Source: Arbacia lixula (Eukaryota; Echinodermata; Echinoidea; Arbacioida; Arbaciidae). Taken from it: 64,000 nucleotides of DNA. The stretch is taken from contig OZ022583.1 in the NCBI GenBank assembly GCA_963669155.1, forward strand, positions 9,016,566 through 9,080,565, written 5' to 3'. The notes under the pieces were generated by a model. That model was not told the DNA's origin. It made no database searches and saw only the letters and a list, made by a program, of their open reading frames with translations. Position numbers and translations under genes: made by a program. Shown piece after piece: positions 1 to 12,055 of this stretch (its first letter is position 1; every line of letters begins with the position of its first letter).

Positions 1-779
1 TTCTTTTCCCCGTCCAGCCTGATTTTTCTCACTCCATCAATCGTCATTATCTGAAGGCCACTGCTTTTCCCGTCTTAAATAACCTGGACCAGCGGATACG
101 TCTGAGTTTTCCCACTTCCCTTGACAAAACGAGCTTTTAATGTTGATTCATGGCATAAAAGCCGCCCATTTCCAAAGCAGCTGCGTAGCAAATAAGGTGG
201 GTCAACGCCGCCACCTTGCCTAACTACTATCATAGATAATGTATTAACTCTGTATGCCCCACTGAGGCATTTTTGCACTGGGAATACACACCATTCCCAC
301 AGTGCATTATAGAGTCTGGTAGAGGAGGAGTTAAACGTTTGTGGCTCCCTCTTTTTATTCTAGAAGTGGACAGAAAAGTGATTTGTAAGCTGTCAAGCAA
401 GTGGTGAAATATTTTTCTTGTACAAATACAGTATGTACGGTATATTGCTCAAGCGGAATGAAGTCGTGTGTGTGGGTGCTTGTGAATTTAGATTTTTTAC
501 TCCAATTCAAAACAGGTGTTTTGAAACTGGTTTTGTATTAGCATGAGACATATTTTATCTAAGGCCTAAATGCAAGCAGATGATATTACAAAGCGCCGTG
601 AATATTAATGAAGCAATCAACAAGAAACTACGTACACATGGTATACATGTATCGCGGTTCCCGGTGAGAATATGGTTGCTGTAGTTTATGTATCAGTGTA
701 TATTTTTGTTTCAATAAAAGCAGACACATGAAAGAAATATAAGAGCGAAAGCTTGATGAAAATCCGCCAAAGGATAGGA
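1..779. other. No gene recognised
   Basis: AT-rich non-coding DNA. Only short open frames without recognisable protein character are present on either strand, and no repeat family is obvious apart from short A and T runs. Confidence 0.5.
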
Positions 780-1175
780 AAGTTATGATCTTTTAAAGTT
801 TTGATATTGCTCTCCCATTATGTTGTATACAAGTTTCTTCCAAAATGTGCATTTTCTAAAAAAAAAAAAATAATAGGCATCCTTGTACTTGTGCATTTGA
901 TACATCATTAGAGATATCTGTTTACACACATACTTGTATGATAAAAAAAAAATAGTTCCGTTGTCAAAAACATAGAAAGAGCAATTTATGGAATTATTCT
1001 GTACACAACATATCAGAGAGCACCTCGCACGTGACGTCACAAACTTGAAATTTCGGAATTTAATGACCTTCTTTTGCTTTGACCGACTTTCGTCAAACCT
1101 TCACTAATATGTTTCTTTCATGTTTCTGCTTGTATTGAAACCAAGTTATTTTCAGGGTGAACTATCCCTTTAATA
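780..1175. repeat. Dispersed repeat, copy a, ending in a CAGGGTGAACTATCCCTTTA motif
   Basis: The right half (about 1,045-1,175) matches 3,935-4,066, with shared TCAAACCTTC and ATTTCAGGGTGAACTATCCC stretches. The left part matches 3,820-3,915 in reverse complement (around CACGTGCG and the ACAGAATAA stretch), so this copy looks internally inverted. Read on the other strand, the right end is TTAAAGGGATAGTTCACC, a terminal sequence of the kind seen in non-autonomous TTAA-type elements of other animals. No transposase remains. Confidence 0.5.
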
Positions 1176-1379
1176 TCGATTTAGAATGTAGATCACTTGG
1201 CGATATGTACTTCATGATGATGGTAAAATTTTACTGACGCTGGAAACGTATACAATGGGAAACTGACGGTATTGTTAAGTCCGATTGTATAGATTACCGA
1301 AGTGGTGTCGTCATATTGTTGTACGGGTTTGTGATTATGAACAACATCCCTCAAGAGAGAGATATTGTCCGACGTTGTC

Positions 1380-2276
1380 CAGAGCCATCTAAAAACAGAG
1401 TTTGGCCAGCTCGGTTTCAATAGGGTCACAACATGGCGCGTGTTGCTTTGTTGGGCAAGCGAATAACAAAAGAAGATGCGCCATGTTGTAACCGAATGAA
1501 ACCGAGTTGGCCAAACTCTGTATATAAACACAACAAAAAAAGTAACCCCCCCCCCCCAAGCAAAATAGCATAACTTTTTATCGAAGAGGTTTTGAGCAAC
1601 ATGACTTGGCAGGATTCTACCTTAACTTATTGACTAACTTCCGTGTGAAAATCACATCAATCCCCTTAGCCATGCATGAGTGAGCACACAATAAAGGCAA
1701 AATTTTCACTTTCCAAAAGTCACAAGGGTAATTTTGGGATTCTGTCATATGAATTTTTAATTAATTCCATTCTTTTCATTGTCTTTCATCTATCTCTCGG
1801 CGCACTAAAACACCTATCCCGACACATAACCCATTGTTCTCGTTGAGTGAGCACAGCCCAAAAAATATTCATCCCTCTTGAGTTTGAAACTTTTAAACCC
1901 CTTTATTTTTGTGCAAAAATAAAACTCTGGATATTTTGACAAAGATGTAACATGATCTGTCATGTGAACATAAGAAGTCATTTTCATGTCATAGTTGAGT
2001 GAATACACTTTAAAAATCGCACAAGAAATGCCAAAATGCATTTTTAAAACCGCATAAACAATTACCCTTGTGACTCTTGAAAAGTGACAATTTTGACTTT
2101 AATGTGTGCTCACTCATGCATGACTGTGTGGATTGATGTGATTTCCACACGGAAGTTAGTTAATAAGTAAAGGTACAATCCTGCCAAGCTATGTTGCTCA
2201 AAGCCTCTGCGGTAAAAAAGTTATATTATTTTGCTTAGGGGGGACTTACTTTTTTTGTTGTGTTTAGATGGCTCTG
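1380..2276. mobile_element. hAT-like foldback MITE, 897 bp
   Basis: Ends are CAGAGCCATCTAAA and its reverse complement TTTAGATGGCTCTG. The arms are inverted copies of each other over roughly 340 bp; for example ATGCATGAGTGAGCACACA near 1,671 is mirrored near 2,105. Flanks are ACGTTGTC (1372-1379) and ACATTGTC (2277-2284), an 8-bp target duplication with one change, as expected for hAT elements. No transposase frame is present, so it is non-autonomous. The left arm carries a nested element at 1395-1521. Arm-like sequence recurs at about 20,800-20,940 and 48,110-48,260. Confidence 0.75.
1395..1521. mobile_element. 127-bp hairpin MITE nested in the hAT-like arm
   Basis: Near-perfect inverted repeat: it begins ACAGAGTTTGGCCAGCTCGG and ends with the matching CCGAGTTGGCCAAACTCTGT, and ACATGGCGC on the left pairs with GCGCCATGT on the right. 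It interrupts the CATCTAAA..CACAAC sequence that is continuous in the opposite arm of the host element, so it inserted later. A related, more decayed copy lies at about 3063-3187. Confidence 0.7.
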
Positions 2277-2284
2277 ACATTGTC

Positions 2285-3062
2285 TAGCGGGCTAGTCTCG
2301 GGCATGTCGACAGGCCGTGTATCGCTGAACATGGTCCACAATTCTGCTTCGAATCGTGGAATACCGAGTGGATTTTAATATATACAACAGTTCATCCATG
2401 ATTTAGGTTATTAAAGCAGCTAGGCTAGTATAAGACTCTGGTTAAATACAACCATGAAATTAGGTCATGTGAGTCTTGAGTTCTTGTAATGATTTTAAAA
2501 CAACAGAGCATCCATGATTAAGGTTATTTGAGGTTATTTGAGCAGCTAGGATGACCTTAGCCTTCGCCATTGACCCCGAAACGAAGACCCTGATTTGAGC
2601 CTACGTCCTTTTCATTCCTTTTTCACATCAGGCTATGGTAGTCTTAGCCACCCACTCCGAAACGAAGTCTCTGATTGATTGTTAGGTCATGTGATCTCAC
2701 GTCCAGCCTATGGTAGTCTTAGTTACACACCCCGAAACGATGTTTTTGATTGAATAGATCGTGTGGATGGATGGGGGAAGCCCCGCCAACTCCCCCGAGC
2801 AGGATGCTCTCCTTACGGGGAGGCCGGATAATCGGGTGTGATGTATGAAGTCGGATAGGTCACGAGCCGAGGGGAAATGGGAAGATGGACACTCGTCCTC
2901 TCTCGTCTTGGTGAAGGGTGGGAAGAAAGGGGGTGTCTCAGGGCCTCCAAGCCACTCGAGCTGAGATGCAACAAGCAAACGACGTAGCCATGCGGAACTC
3001 CAGTTACCATGGTTACAGTCGATAAGAAATAGGGAGGGAGGCGAATACAGAGCCGTCTATAC
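2285..3062. repeat. Degenerate tandem repeats and unassigned GC-richer DNA
   Basis: From about 2,385 to 2,760 phrases recur: CATCCATGATT with GCAGCTAGG at 2,394 and 2,508, and CCGAAACGA followed by a CTGATT-like stretch near 2,575, 2,655 and 2,730, with GGTAGTCTTAG between. This looks like an old tandem amplification. 2,760-3,060 is GC-richer but gives no recognisable protein. Confidence 0.4.
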
Positions 3063-3187
3063 ACAGAGTTTAACCAACTCGGTTTCAATAGGTAACAACA
3101 TAGCTCATGTTCTTTTGTTATAGTGCTTGCCCAACAAAGCAACACCTCCCATGTTACTTCCTATTGAAACGGTCGTGGTCAAGCTCG
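3063..3187. mobile_element. Decayed hairpin MITE, same family as 1395-1521
   Basis: It starts ACAGAGTTTAACCAACTCGG followed by TTTCAATAGG, as in the first copy, and mirrors to CCTATTGAAAC near 3,160-3,170. The right terminus is mutated. The centre shares the CCCAACAAAGCAACA motif seen in reverse in the first copy. Confidence 0.55.
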
Positions 3188-3799
3188 CTCCCTCATTGCG
3201 TCATAATTAGTGTCATCTCATTCTGTGTCACACTACATACCGCTCTGAAGGATTAGAAACTCCTTTCGCCTTTGTTCACTCGATACTGAGAGCATTTGAT
3301 ACATAAGGGGTCAAATTTGGCGCTTAGTACCGTTGTTCATTCTGTTCTTTCGGAAAGTTCCGAAGCTCTACGCCAATCTGTTTATGTGTCAGGCAGTGCA
3401 TCTTTTTTATAACTTTGAATATTTTTTTTTAAGGAGCCTTTCACACTAGTGGGAAAATTATCTTTAACGACAACAAAATTCAAATGCATGTATTCGGTTA
3501 TCGGCACACATTCATGAGCGTTCGACAGCAAAAACAAATTAAAACAGGTTTACGGTAGGTTCATTTTTAAAGAGAGTTAGTGTTGCTCGTAATGTTTTAT
3601 ATATGTGTATGAATGTGAGTGTTTACATGTGCGCATGTGTGGGTGGATGGCTAAAGGGTGTGTGCTGCCTAATGATAACATAATTATGTATGACAATGTG
3701 TACGAGAACGGCTATCGCGGAATTCTAGGAAGCTTTCCTATGCATGTATATCCAACCATCACCCCCCCCCCCCCCCCCACCCCACCCCACCACTGTGAC
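3188..3799. other. No gene recognised; poly-C tract
   Basis: AT-rich sequence with no convincing coding signal. A 15-bp run of C at about 3,764-3,778 is followed by a CCCCAC-rich stretch. Confidence 0.45.
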
Positions 3800-4066
3800 G
3801 TACAATGTATTGGCGATTCAAATTTGTGACGCCACGTGCGAATGCACTTCCATGTTATGTTGTGTTGTGTTATGTTGTGTGCAGAATAACTCCATATTTT
3901 TTTGACAATGGAATGATTTGTTGCATGTCACACAACCAAAACTTAAAAAGATCTTCAGTTTCTTACCCTTTGATGGATTTCCATCAAACCTTCCCTAATA
4001 TTTATTTTTCATGGGTCTGCTTAACTGAAACCAACCCAATTTCAGGGTGAACTATCCCTTTAATAT
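3800..4066. repeat. Dispersed repeat, copy b
   Basis: Homologous to 780-1175 in a continuous, non-inverted arrangement: CACGTGCG, GTGTGCAGAATAACTCCAT, TCAAACCTTCCCTAAT, then the terminal CAGGGTGAACTATCCCTTTA. It includes a short TGTTGTGT microsatellite. Confidence 0.5.
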
Positions 4067-6377
4067 TGCAATACTGCTTATGTAGAAAAGCAAATAAAAA
4101 GGACCTCCGGTTCAGGTCGGTATGAGAGGGATATATGAAGCTTCGTGCATTCTTGGTTTAGATATGGTAGAGCACTACCATGCTGCTTGACAAATCAAGT
4201 CCCTCCTTCGGTACTTCGGGGTATTTGTCAAGACATTATTTTAGTCCACTCAGACCTGTACTTGTGTGGACGCTTCCCCTGGGAGCTCCTGCCGATCCAT
4301 GATGCTATCCCATTATATACGCGCGGTCCTTGTGTGGCTCTGTAAGTCTTTCAGTATTCAAACGTGTAATATGTTAATGAGCTTTTCCCGTCTTGGTATT
4401 GAGAGGGTTAACATCGCAATAAACGTATGAGCTTAGTCCTTATCAAACGAAAGAAGGAGTCCACTGTGCTGCAACGAATTCGTGAAGTCAGTATGGCATT
4501 AACCTTTTGATTCCTGCTCTATGGGATTCGTGTGCATTGCTTACGCTGAAATACGCAAATGACACATAAGGGGTTTATGTGTCACATTAAGGGTATTCCA
4601 TCCTGGATATGATTTGTTTTCAAAAGAAGCAGAAAAAATAAATCAGATGATCAGTGAGAATAAAGAGAGAGAGAAAGAGAGTAAAGGCAGAAATTGAGAG
4701 TGGAACTTTGGAGAGGATAAATAAGCATCAAAAGTCTCGAAATAGCATTGATATAGGACGTGGTGTGATCAGTGTGTAACCACGAATGTAAGAAACGGAG
4801 CATCCTTGATATAACCCGCTGTGGAGTTTAAACGCTGTCCAGTAAGTCACGTTCACACACGTCTTCCAAAGAGCATTATGAACGTCAATTTTCTACGGAT
4901 TACGTGATACCGACCTATGAGCCGCAAATCTCTCTCTGTGGAATCCATGTTGTTTTGATGTAGGTCATGCGGTCATTATGAGTCCCTCGGACTCTCATCT
5001 TCCTTAACCCTTTGTGAGCCATGCAATTTTTTGCTCTATTTGTACGTTACTAGTGCAAATTGTACAAGGGGCATATGAACCATAAGCTCTTTGTGTACGT
5101 GCCACATAATGACTTTTTATGGATGTAATGAACGCGATATCCATAGAGCATCACTCTATCTGGCACACCACGGGTTAATAAACTTTGGCTCAATGATAAA
5201 CGGGCGATAATTTGCATTCCTCTGAGCTATCATTTCACTCAGCGGGGAGATACATAATCTTTTATTCGCCATATATTCATAGGAGAATATTATCGATGCA
5301 GTGATCTAATCCGCCCGAGCTTCCCCGTGGTGTGAACGTCTTAGACCGTAGAGGGCCTCTCAAGTTATGCGAGATAGAGGGAACATGGGGGTGTGGGCGG
5401 GAGTGGGGTGGACAGTGGGTATATAGGGGTGGGGTGCTCTCACCAGCTCCTTCATAATAGATTCGAGTCGTAACGAAATCGAATCATACCCGTGAAAAAC
5501 GATATATATGTGCGTCATATCAGCATATTTATATCTTGACTACGATATCATAAATGTAGAAAGTTGTTTGCGTAATGTATTTAAATGGCTGCCGTGAATG
5601 TATTGGCAAAGCATGAATATTAATCATTGGTCAAGTCGATATATTTTAACTTCCATTATCAATCTTTAAACAGAAAGCAAATGATATACCAACATTTTTT
5701 GCATGAAATAAAAAAAAGGAACATCTTAATTTTCAACATGGTGATGAATTATTCACATCATTTTTTTTTATTCAAATGACTACAATGATGACACAGGACC
5801 ATCGACCATACTCGTGGAATATAAAGCATTAGAAAGGCACATTATACAAATTTCATTGTGTACCGCTCATTTCTTCATTGTCTTGTCAAAATATGGCACA
5901 TACTTTAGGTGTAAGTGTGTGTTTGTTTTACCATGCGAGAACAGGGCTGTATGAGCTTACCGCAACCCTAGACTTACATGCCCTATTAAAAGTGTCAGAA
6001 TTGTTTGCATAAACCAAACTGAAATCGAAAACTATGTTGATTTCTGTCAGCAGTGCATGTGTATTTACAATATGTTGGATGTTGTAAAAACATTTATTTT
6101 GATATCGATGGCCCTGATGGTAAAAGACACTGTCGATTACTTTTCTGTAGTGTTATCCAAGAGATCGTTGAATCAAAATGTCGACGCAGGCACACGTCCG
6201 AAGCACATTACTATTACCCAGTACTTACAAAAGCAAATTATAACCCTACCCCCTCCCTCTCCTTCCCTCCTCTCTTTTCCTCTCTCCTTCTCACCCATGC
6301 CTTTAGCCACGTCATCTATTCAGTAACATACATCACAGCACGCAACACGCCCGATACACAGCAAATATTTTTATAGG
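4067..6377. other. No gene recognised
   Basis: Long non-coding stretch. No exon-like frame with splice sites was found. A possible promoter is listed separately at 5393-5432. Confidence 0.4.
5393..5432 (+). promoter_or_regulatory. Possible GC-box plus TATA core promoter
   Basis: A G-rich segment with GGGCGGG is followed about 18 bp downstream by GTATATAGGGG, then CTCACCAGCTCC. This resembles a GC-box/TATA arrangement on the plus strand upstream of the plus-strand GPCR exon. No transcript evidence is visible, and the match could be chance in G-rich DNA. Confidence 0.2.
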
Positions 6378-6630
6378 GTCCAATTTCTTTAATAATGTAA
6401 GAATTGCAAATGTCAGAAACATTAATGTGTGTATTTTTTTCTTCAGACATGATTGACCATGATACGGAGTCTAATCAAGATAAAATGTATTAGATTTAGA
6501 AAGTGTCCAATTCCTTAGATAATGTAAGAATTGTAAATTTAAGAAGCAGCAATGTGTTTCAATTTCTTCCTACCGATACGATTGATCCTGCATACCGAGT
6601 CTAATCAAAATTGTTATATTGAACTTAGAT
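6378..6630. repeat. Two-unit tandem duplication, ~127-bp period
   Basis: GTCCAATTTCTTTAATAATG at 6,378 recurs as GTCCAATTCCTTAGATAATG at 6,505. Both are followed by TAAGAATTG and later by GAGTCTAATCAA. The two units have diverged, so the duplication is old. Confidence 0.6.
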
Positions 6631-6954
6631 AGCTTAGATAAACGTTGCTTGACTACATCGCGCCTTCGAGACATATCAACTTTCTTGAGCGACACCCGAT
6701 ATCTAGGTACTTCTCGCAGAAATTTGATTAAAAGAGACCCTGCGGGAAATGTTCAGTAATGTCAATGTCAAGATCCGGTACATGGCTCTCCCTTTGCTCT
6801 TAGTCCCCATGACTTCTGGCATGAAGTGAAGCAGAAAGGTTATGTCTAGATAGCTTTCCCCGTTTTATGCTCTTTAAATACTACGCACACTGGTTCATCG
6901 CCCCCGCATCCTCTCTATGTTCTCTTTCTATATTATATCTTCTCTCTTATCCAC

Positions 6955-6979
6955 CTATCTCTTTCTCTCTGTGTGTGTG

Positions 6980-7056
<77 letters not shown>

Positions 7057-7066
7057 CTCTCTCACA

Positions 7067-7101
<35 letters not shown>

Positions 7102-7110
7102 CCCCCCCCC
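6955..7110. repeat. (TC)n microsatellite with poly-C end
   Basis: About 150 bp of CT dinucleotides broken by GTGTGTG, CCGTC, ATCTATC and CACACATT, ending in a run of Cs. Both strands read open (Ser/Leu one way, Arg/Glu the other) only because the repeat is dinucleotide. It is not a gene. Confidence 0.9.
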
Positions 7111-9373
7111 TCTCTGTCGCGCTCTTTCTTCTTCTTCCCCATCCCTTCTCACTCTCTTTCCGCATTTCCATATCCAGATATCGTTTCACAATAGAAAAAA
7201 ACCAATTTCACTCAAAACAAATAAATAGCGCGTGTTACAATATCAAGCATTTGCCTTGTACGAGTATACAATAATACATACCAACTCAGCATTACATAAA
7301 ATCAAGATTCAAATCGATGACAAAAAAAAATGAAGGAAGATTCACATACGGATCAATGCGTATCAATTTATTAAATGAACATGATTCTTACCACTATCGT
7401 AAACCTTTGACCCTCTCAGTACAAAACAATGACAAATCTACTGAGTAATTACACATGCAATGAAGCTATGGTATTGAGAAGGCTAGTACATCTCTCCTAT
7501 ATGCCTTTCACCTTTTAATCTATCACTTTATTTCCTGTAGCATTCCTTTGGTTTTCCCCCTTCGAAATGTTTTGTCTTGTATCTCCACAAATGAATAATG
7601 TTTTTAAAAAAATAATAATATAACATGTTATCATTTCATGTATTGTAACGGTGAGCCAATAACCCAAAAAGCTTGTTTTTTAGGCTTCCTCAACACATTG
7701 TAATAATTTTATGATATTTTTTCTATTACTCAATTAAATTATTAAATCTTTGTTATTCATATTAGGTATATGCATTATACCTATCTTGATTATTTCTATC
7801 TATATTCATTGATGCACGCAAACTTAATTACTTTCATGCTCTTGTATGTGTTTATTTTAAATATGTGGAAAACAAATAAATCAATTAAATTCAGATCATT
7901 AAGCATTCTAGCGATTCCTACAAACCATTGCCCTTTATTTTCAGAGGTCACATTGCGCCTATAGTGCAGCTGCGTGTAACTATACTGCCCTACTCTGACA
8001 AAAGGAAGCAAGTAACAAATCAATCAAATCTGGCTTATTGCTATTCTTAGATTGTACCTAACATTCCCTACATACGGCCAAAATCTGAACAAGAAATATT
8101 AGTCTTGCTGTGAAATATTCAATGTAACATGAAGTGGTGTTGCACTGATGTCAGTGCAAGTGACAGACACATTTTGCTCATTTACAAGAAAAATCTCGTT
8201 TGTTAGTTGCTTCCTTTTGTCAGGTTAGGTATAAAGGTGGCTTGCTACAGCAATTTGACATAATTCTACAGGGCCTACGGCAATCCGTGCGGGTCGTTTT
8301 CACGGTTTGTCCACTAATGTGAAACGGTAGAGCGCTATGTAAATCGCTTCATGGAACAACCGTCTTGCTTTGCCTCGATGTAAGAACGAGCGGCGTCTCA
8401 TTGGCACGACAGATTCAAGGCGAGCCGCAGCGGCAACGGAAGCGGCAACGGGAGCGGAAAACCCCTTTTTTGTGAACTTACAATTATGTATACCTTGACA
8501 ATACGAGATAAAAATAATACTGACGCTCGATTTGAGAGGAGCACGATTTGCATCAATGTGTTTGCTAAGATGGGTGAAATACACTGTTCATTCATCATTC
8601 CACATTTATCTCACTAGGGAAAACACCGCCATGGCAAAATGTAAACATGTTATTTACATTTAACCTAACTCTCTTTGCAATTCGAGGAGCGGAGGGGAAG
8701 AGGGGGGGGGGGGGGCATAACATCAATGTAAACCATCCCGTTCAAATTTTCTTTGCATATCATGCTATATCATCCTCTTCTTTCTTTGTTTCCGTTTGAT
8801 ATCGCTCCCTTGTTCTCCGTCCCTTTCCTCTAGTCTTGCTTGGTCTGTGACGACACAGTCAAGTGTCATCGCATGCGTTAGGGGCCCTCCACGCCGCAGC
8901 CCGAACCACCAATATTTGCTCTCGTGACCATGAATGCCGATCGGCCTTTATTCGGGCCTACTTGGTCATCCATCTCCTGTCCCGGAGAGTATCTCAAGAT
9001 GATCCCGTAGATTAGTCGGTGTCTTCGTCTTGGCAAGGAACAGTGTGTTTCTCCCCTTTGATATATCGGCCCCTTTAGTAGCTCCGCGCCTCTCTGTCTT
9101 CTTTTCACACTATCTATCGTGCCACTCCCCCCCCCCCCCCCATGTCTTCCTCCTTCTCCCTCTCTCGCCGGCTTCCTCCCGTCTTCATCCCTGTTTGCAT
9201 AGTACATCGTGTCGAATAAGGGGACGGCCCGCGTGGCATCATTGTGATTCCCGCAGGCTGCCACGGCTACTGTATCTCAACATTTTCTCTGTTTTAAAGC
9301 CATAATGTTATTTCACAGCTGCTCTCTGTTTTAACATTATTAGTATGAACAAGATTTATTAAAATGCCATGCT
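7111..9373. other. No gene recognised
   Basis: Mostly AT-rich non-coding DNA. About 8,880-9,260 is richer in CpG and has an open minus-strand frame of 128 codons, but it shows no family resemblance, splice support or repeat copy. Poly-G (~8,701-8,715) and poly-C (~9,127-9,140) tracts are present. Confidence 0.35.
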
Positions 9374-9397
9374 ATAATAATAATAATGATAAGAATG

Positions 9398-9446
<49 letters not shown>

Positions 9447-9530
9447 TAATAATAATAAATGTTTATTATATAGCGCATTTCAAAACCGATGGAATTCTCA
9501 ATGCGCTTTACATGAAGGGACTTAAATTTA
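9374..9530. repeat. (AAT)n microsatellite joined to a TATAGCGC..GCGCTTTAC module
   Basis: About 85 bp of AAT/AAC repeats run straight into TTATTATATAGCGCATTT, and 30 bp later CAATGCGCTTTACATG. The paired GCGCATTT/AATGCGC boxes form a small hairpin. This arrangement resembles a widespread short interspersed module in invertebrate genomes; the match is from memory of the pattern only. Confidence 0.55.
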
Positions 9531-10502
9531 CATTTTACATCTGTTATGCTATACTATACATACATCATAGACAATAATGATAGAGGCCTTCATTTCAACA
9601 TACTATTATGACGATACAGAAAGATAAAGGCAAACAGAGTTGGTGGAGGGAAAGAAAGGAGAGGGAGTGAGTAACATGCAGATCCATAAAGTGAATTATG
9701 AAGTGGACACAAAGTACGTGAACATAGATATTAAGATGGATAAAAACATCACATTGGTATAATGTATGTATACTGTCTCAGTTGGTGATGACATAATGAT
9801 GACTGTGAGTTCTCCCAGGATGTCACCCTGTTGATGGTATTGTGTATAATCACATCAAATGTGATTATATCGGCACATGAATAATCTGGGAGGTGCAAAA
9901 GCTGTCGTGGACCGCGCTATAGATGGCGCACTCTCACGCAAGCATCACAGACAACAAGCTTGGAGCTCTAGGCATTCAAAGCATACAGGCGTAATTTGAC
10001 AGTTAACCGAGGATATATAGAGAGATGAGATAGAGGGAGAGGGAGAGAGGGAGAACGATAGTGAGACAGAGAGAGAACAATATAATCCGGCGACTTGACA
10101 GTAGGAACCTCGTCGTTTAACCTTTAGCATACTTAAAGTGGGTGAACGAGGTGCCCTTTGTATGACGTAGAACTGAAAGTATTTATACATGTGTATATTA
10201 ATTCATTTCGCAAGCTTTGGCACTACACACCTGAAAGGATGATGTTTGCCCTACCATCTCATAACGTCCAACCACAAATTCCAATGAATCGTCCGTTTTC
10301 TATTAGTTATAATTGCTGAATATCGATCTATCTATCATTATCATCACATGACATGGATAGTGTTTAGTTTACTCATGGCACTCTAATAACAGATTGGCCT
10401 CGATGTGGGTTTTTACCAAACTCTGTTCCGTATAACAATGTGTTGTGTCTAATTATAGACAAGTGTCATTTCAGTTTCTCTCTGTTTCTTCCTTTCGAAC
10501 AG
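9531..10502 (+). other. Probable intron sequence upstream of the GPCR exon
   Basis: No coding frame. The last 30 bases are pyrimidine-rich (TTTCTCTCTGTTTCTTCC) and end CGAACAG at 10,502, a good 3' splice site for the exon that follows. Upstream exons of this gene were not found in the window, so the intron may be longer than the sequence shown. Confidence 0.5.
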
Positions 10503-11033
10503 ATGCGAAAAATCGGTCCCGGCACGATACCAGTCATCGTTAAGCCCACGACCAGCAATGGAGGAGGATTGGCGGCCGACGGAGCGACGGGCGGCAACAG
10601 TGCCAACGATGAGGCGGCAGCGGCGCGGGAAGCCGAGGCGGCCGACACAGCCCGCAGGCGACACAAAAAGTTCCAGGCTTACAAGAAGGACCTCCAGGCC
10701 GTAAAGTCTGTCGCCGTCATCGTCCTCGTGTTCATGATATGCTGGTTACCGCTCAGCTTCAGCAACTCGATCGCCGCGCTCAACCCCGGGATTAACCAGC
10801 CCTATATTTTCATCCAAATCGCCATCGTCCTCTCGCATCTCAACTCGGCGCTGAACCCGTTCGTGTACGCGTACGGCAAGGAGTTCCGCATGGGGTACAA
10901 GCGCGCGTTCGCCAAAATGTTCCCCTGTCTGTGCTCGCTCAAACCAAGCGATTCCGCGGGAAATACGAAAGCAGGGGCCAACGCACTTTCTGTCGCTGGC
11001 GGGGTGAATTTCTCGACGAATGACACGTCATGA
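10503..11033 (+). CDS. Adenosine-receptor-like GPCR, last coding exon (TM6-TM7-C-tail)
   Basis: The exon encodes 176 residues and a TGA. Residues 1-66 are the end of the third cytoplasmic loop, Gly/Ala-rich then basic (ARRRHKK). TM6 spans about 67-90 with the class A CWLP motif (W81). TM7 spans about 101-124 and holds SHLNSALNPFVYAY, including the NPxxY motif. Helix 8 (KEFRMGYKRAF) and possible palmitoylation cysteines C142/C144 follow. Asn88 sits at position 6.55 and His112 at 7.43, two residues that contact the ligand in adenosine receptors; the usual His at 6.52 is Ser. Known of the family: plasma-membrane receptor coupled to G proteins. The exon begins in phase 0 after a clear acceptor; an in-frame extension upstream is intronic. 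TM1-TM5 are not seen here. Another amine-type class A receptor is the main alternative. Confidence 0.75.
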   Translation: MRKIGPGTIPVIVKPTTSNGGGLAADGATGGNSANDEAAAAREAEAADTARRRHKKFQAYKKDLQAVKSVAVIVLVFMICWLPLSFSNSIAALNPGINQPYIFIQIAIVLSHLNSALNPFVYAYGKEFRMGYKRAFAKMFPCLCSLKPSDSAGNTKAGANALSVAGGVNFSTNDTS

Positions 11034-11227
11034 AAGACACTTATTGTGCGCACTTTTAATGAAAACTGAATCACCATCATTGCCAGCAGGAAAAAACTTT
11101 ATTTTGTACTAGAAGCGAGATAGATAGCCTATAGGATAACGACGATATAAGATTTATGCCAAATATAAAACAAATATCATCACGTGGACCAAGATAGCAG
11201 TGGAGCTGTTAAAGTATGTTCACTCGT

Positions 11228-11457
11228 GAGCGGTTTGCCGCTTCCGCACTGCGCGTGCACTCTGACTCCAGGGATTTTCCGCCGGCGGCACCCCTCGTGC
11301 GCTCTGACGCCAGTGATCTGCCGCCGGCACAAAGCAAAGAACAGGCTACTTGTAACCATTACATGTCAAAGCGGTTCAACGCTTCCCTGGAGGCAAGACA
11401 CCTTACCGACGGCCCAATAGAAGTGTCCGTCGGCAAGCTGTAGCGGCAAACCTCTTC
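11228..11457. mobile_element. ~230-bp MITE with GGTTTGCCGCT ends
   Basis: The left end GAGCGGTTTGCCGCT is mirrored by AGCGGCAAACCTCTTC on the right. Inside are GC-rich direct repeats (TCTGAC.CCAG.GAT.T.CCGCCGGC) and a small CCGACGG..CCGTCGG hairpin. No coding sequence. The base composition is much richer in GC than its surroundings. Confidence 0.55.
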
Positions 11458-11991
11458 AATGTAAACGCACCTAAAGCGAGATTTTGAATCAGCCTTCCGG
11501 AAAGGATGAGTTTATTAAGTATTTAATGCACAACTCAGGTACATGACTGTAAAAAAAAAAGTGGAAAACACATTTCGGTTTTCTCGGCATTGCTCGGAGC
11601 GAGGAGTTCCTATGATACGTGAGCGTGGTCACTCTATAGAACGATAATATCGAATATAATTATATTCTTATTGAATATCGATCGCACTATTCCAGCTTCC
11701 ACATATATGTGAAAATATGTTTTGTATGCCCTTCCATGTCCGTGATGTGGAATTATATATACATGTATTTAACAACATTGACAGTTTAACCAGATGCTCA
11801 TTAGCATAATTATCGCAAACGTAATTTTGATTTATAAATGTCAATACTGATATAATTACATGTACTGCCGAAAATATCGTGATTACAGTTGCTATCATGG
11901 TACTCGTGTGACATTGAATATATTGAATACTTAACAAGTTGCTTATTGATAAGATTCCCAATAGATCGTCAGTCCTGATACAGATATCACT
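11458..11991. other. No gene recognised
   Basis: AT-rich DNA between the MITE and the CTA microsatellite. No coding signal. Confidence 0.5.
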
Positions 11992-12016
11992 TTACTACTA
12001 CTACTATTACTACTAT

Positions 12017-12055
<39 letters not shown>

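Noticed and set aside
6867-7274. Long Ser/Leu-rich open frames, and an Arg/Glu-rich frame on the other strand
   Set aside because: Products of a (TC)n microsatellite; no coding context.
8886-9020. A plus-strand frame reading LVTMNADR followed by EYLKMIP looked like the TM3/DRY region of a GPCR upstream of the adenosine-like exon
   Set aside because: There is no hydrophobic helix before it, it is Pro-rich, the DR is not followed by Tyr, and it stops shortly after. Coincidence is more likely.
8878-9264. 128-codon minus-strand frame in CpG-richer DNA
   Set aside because: Low-complexity Gly/Arg stretch from poly-C, no motif and no splice support.
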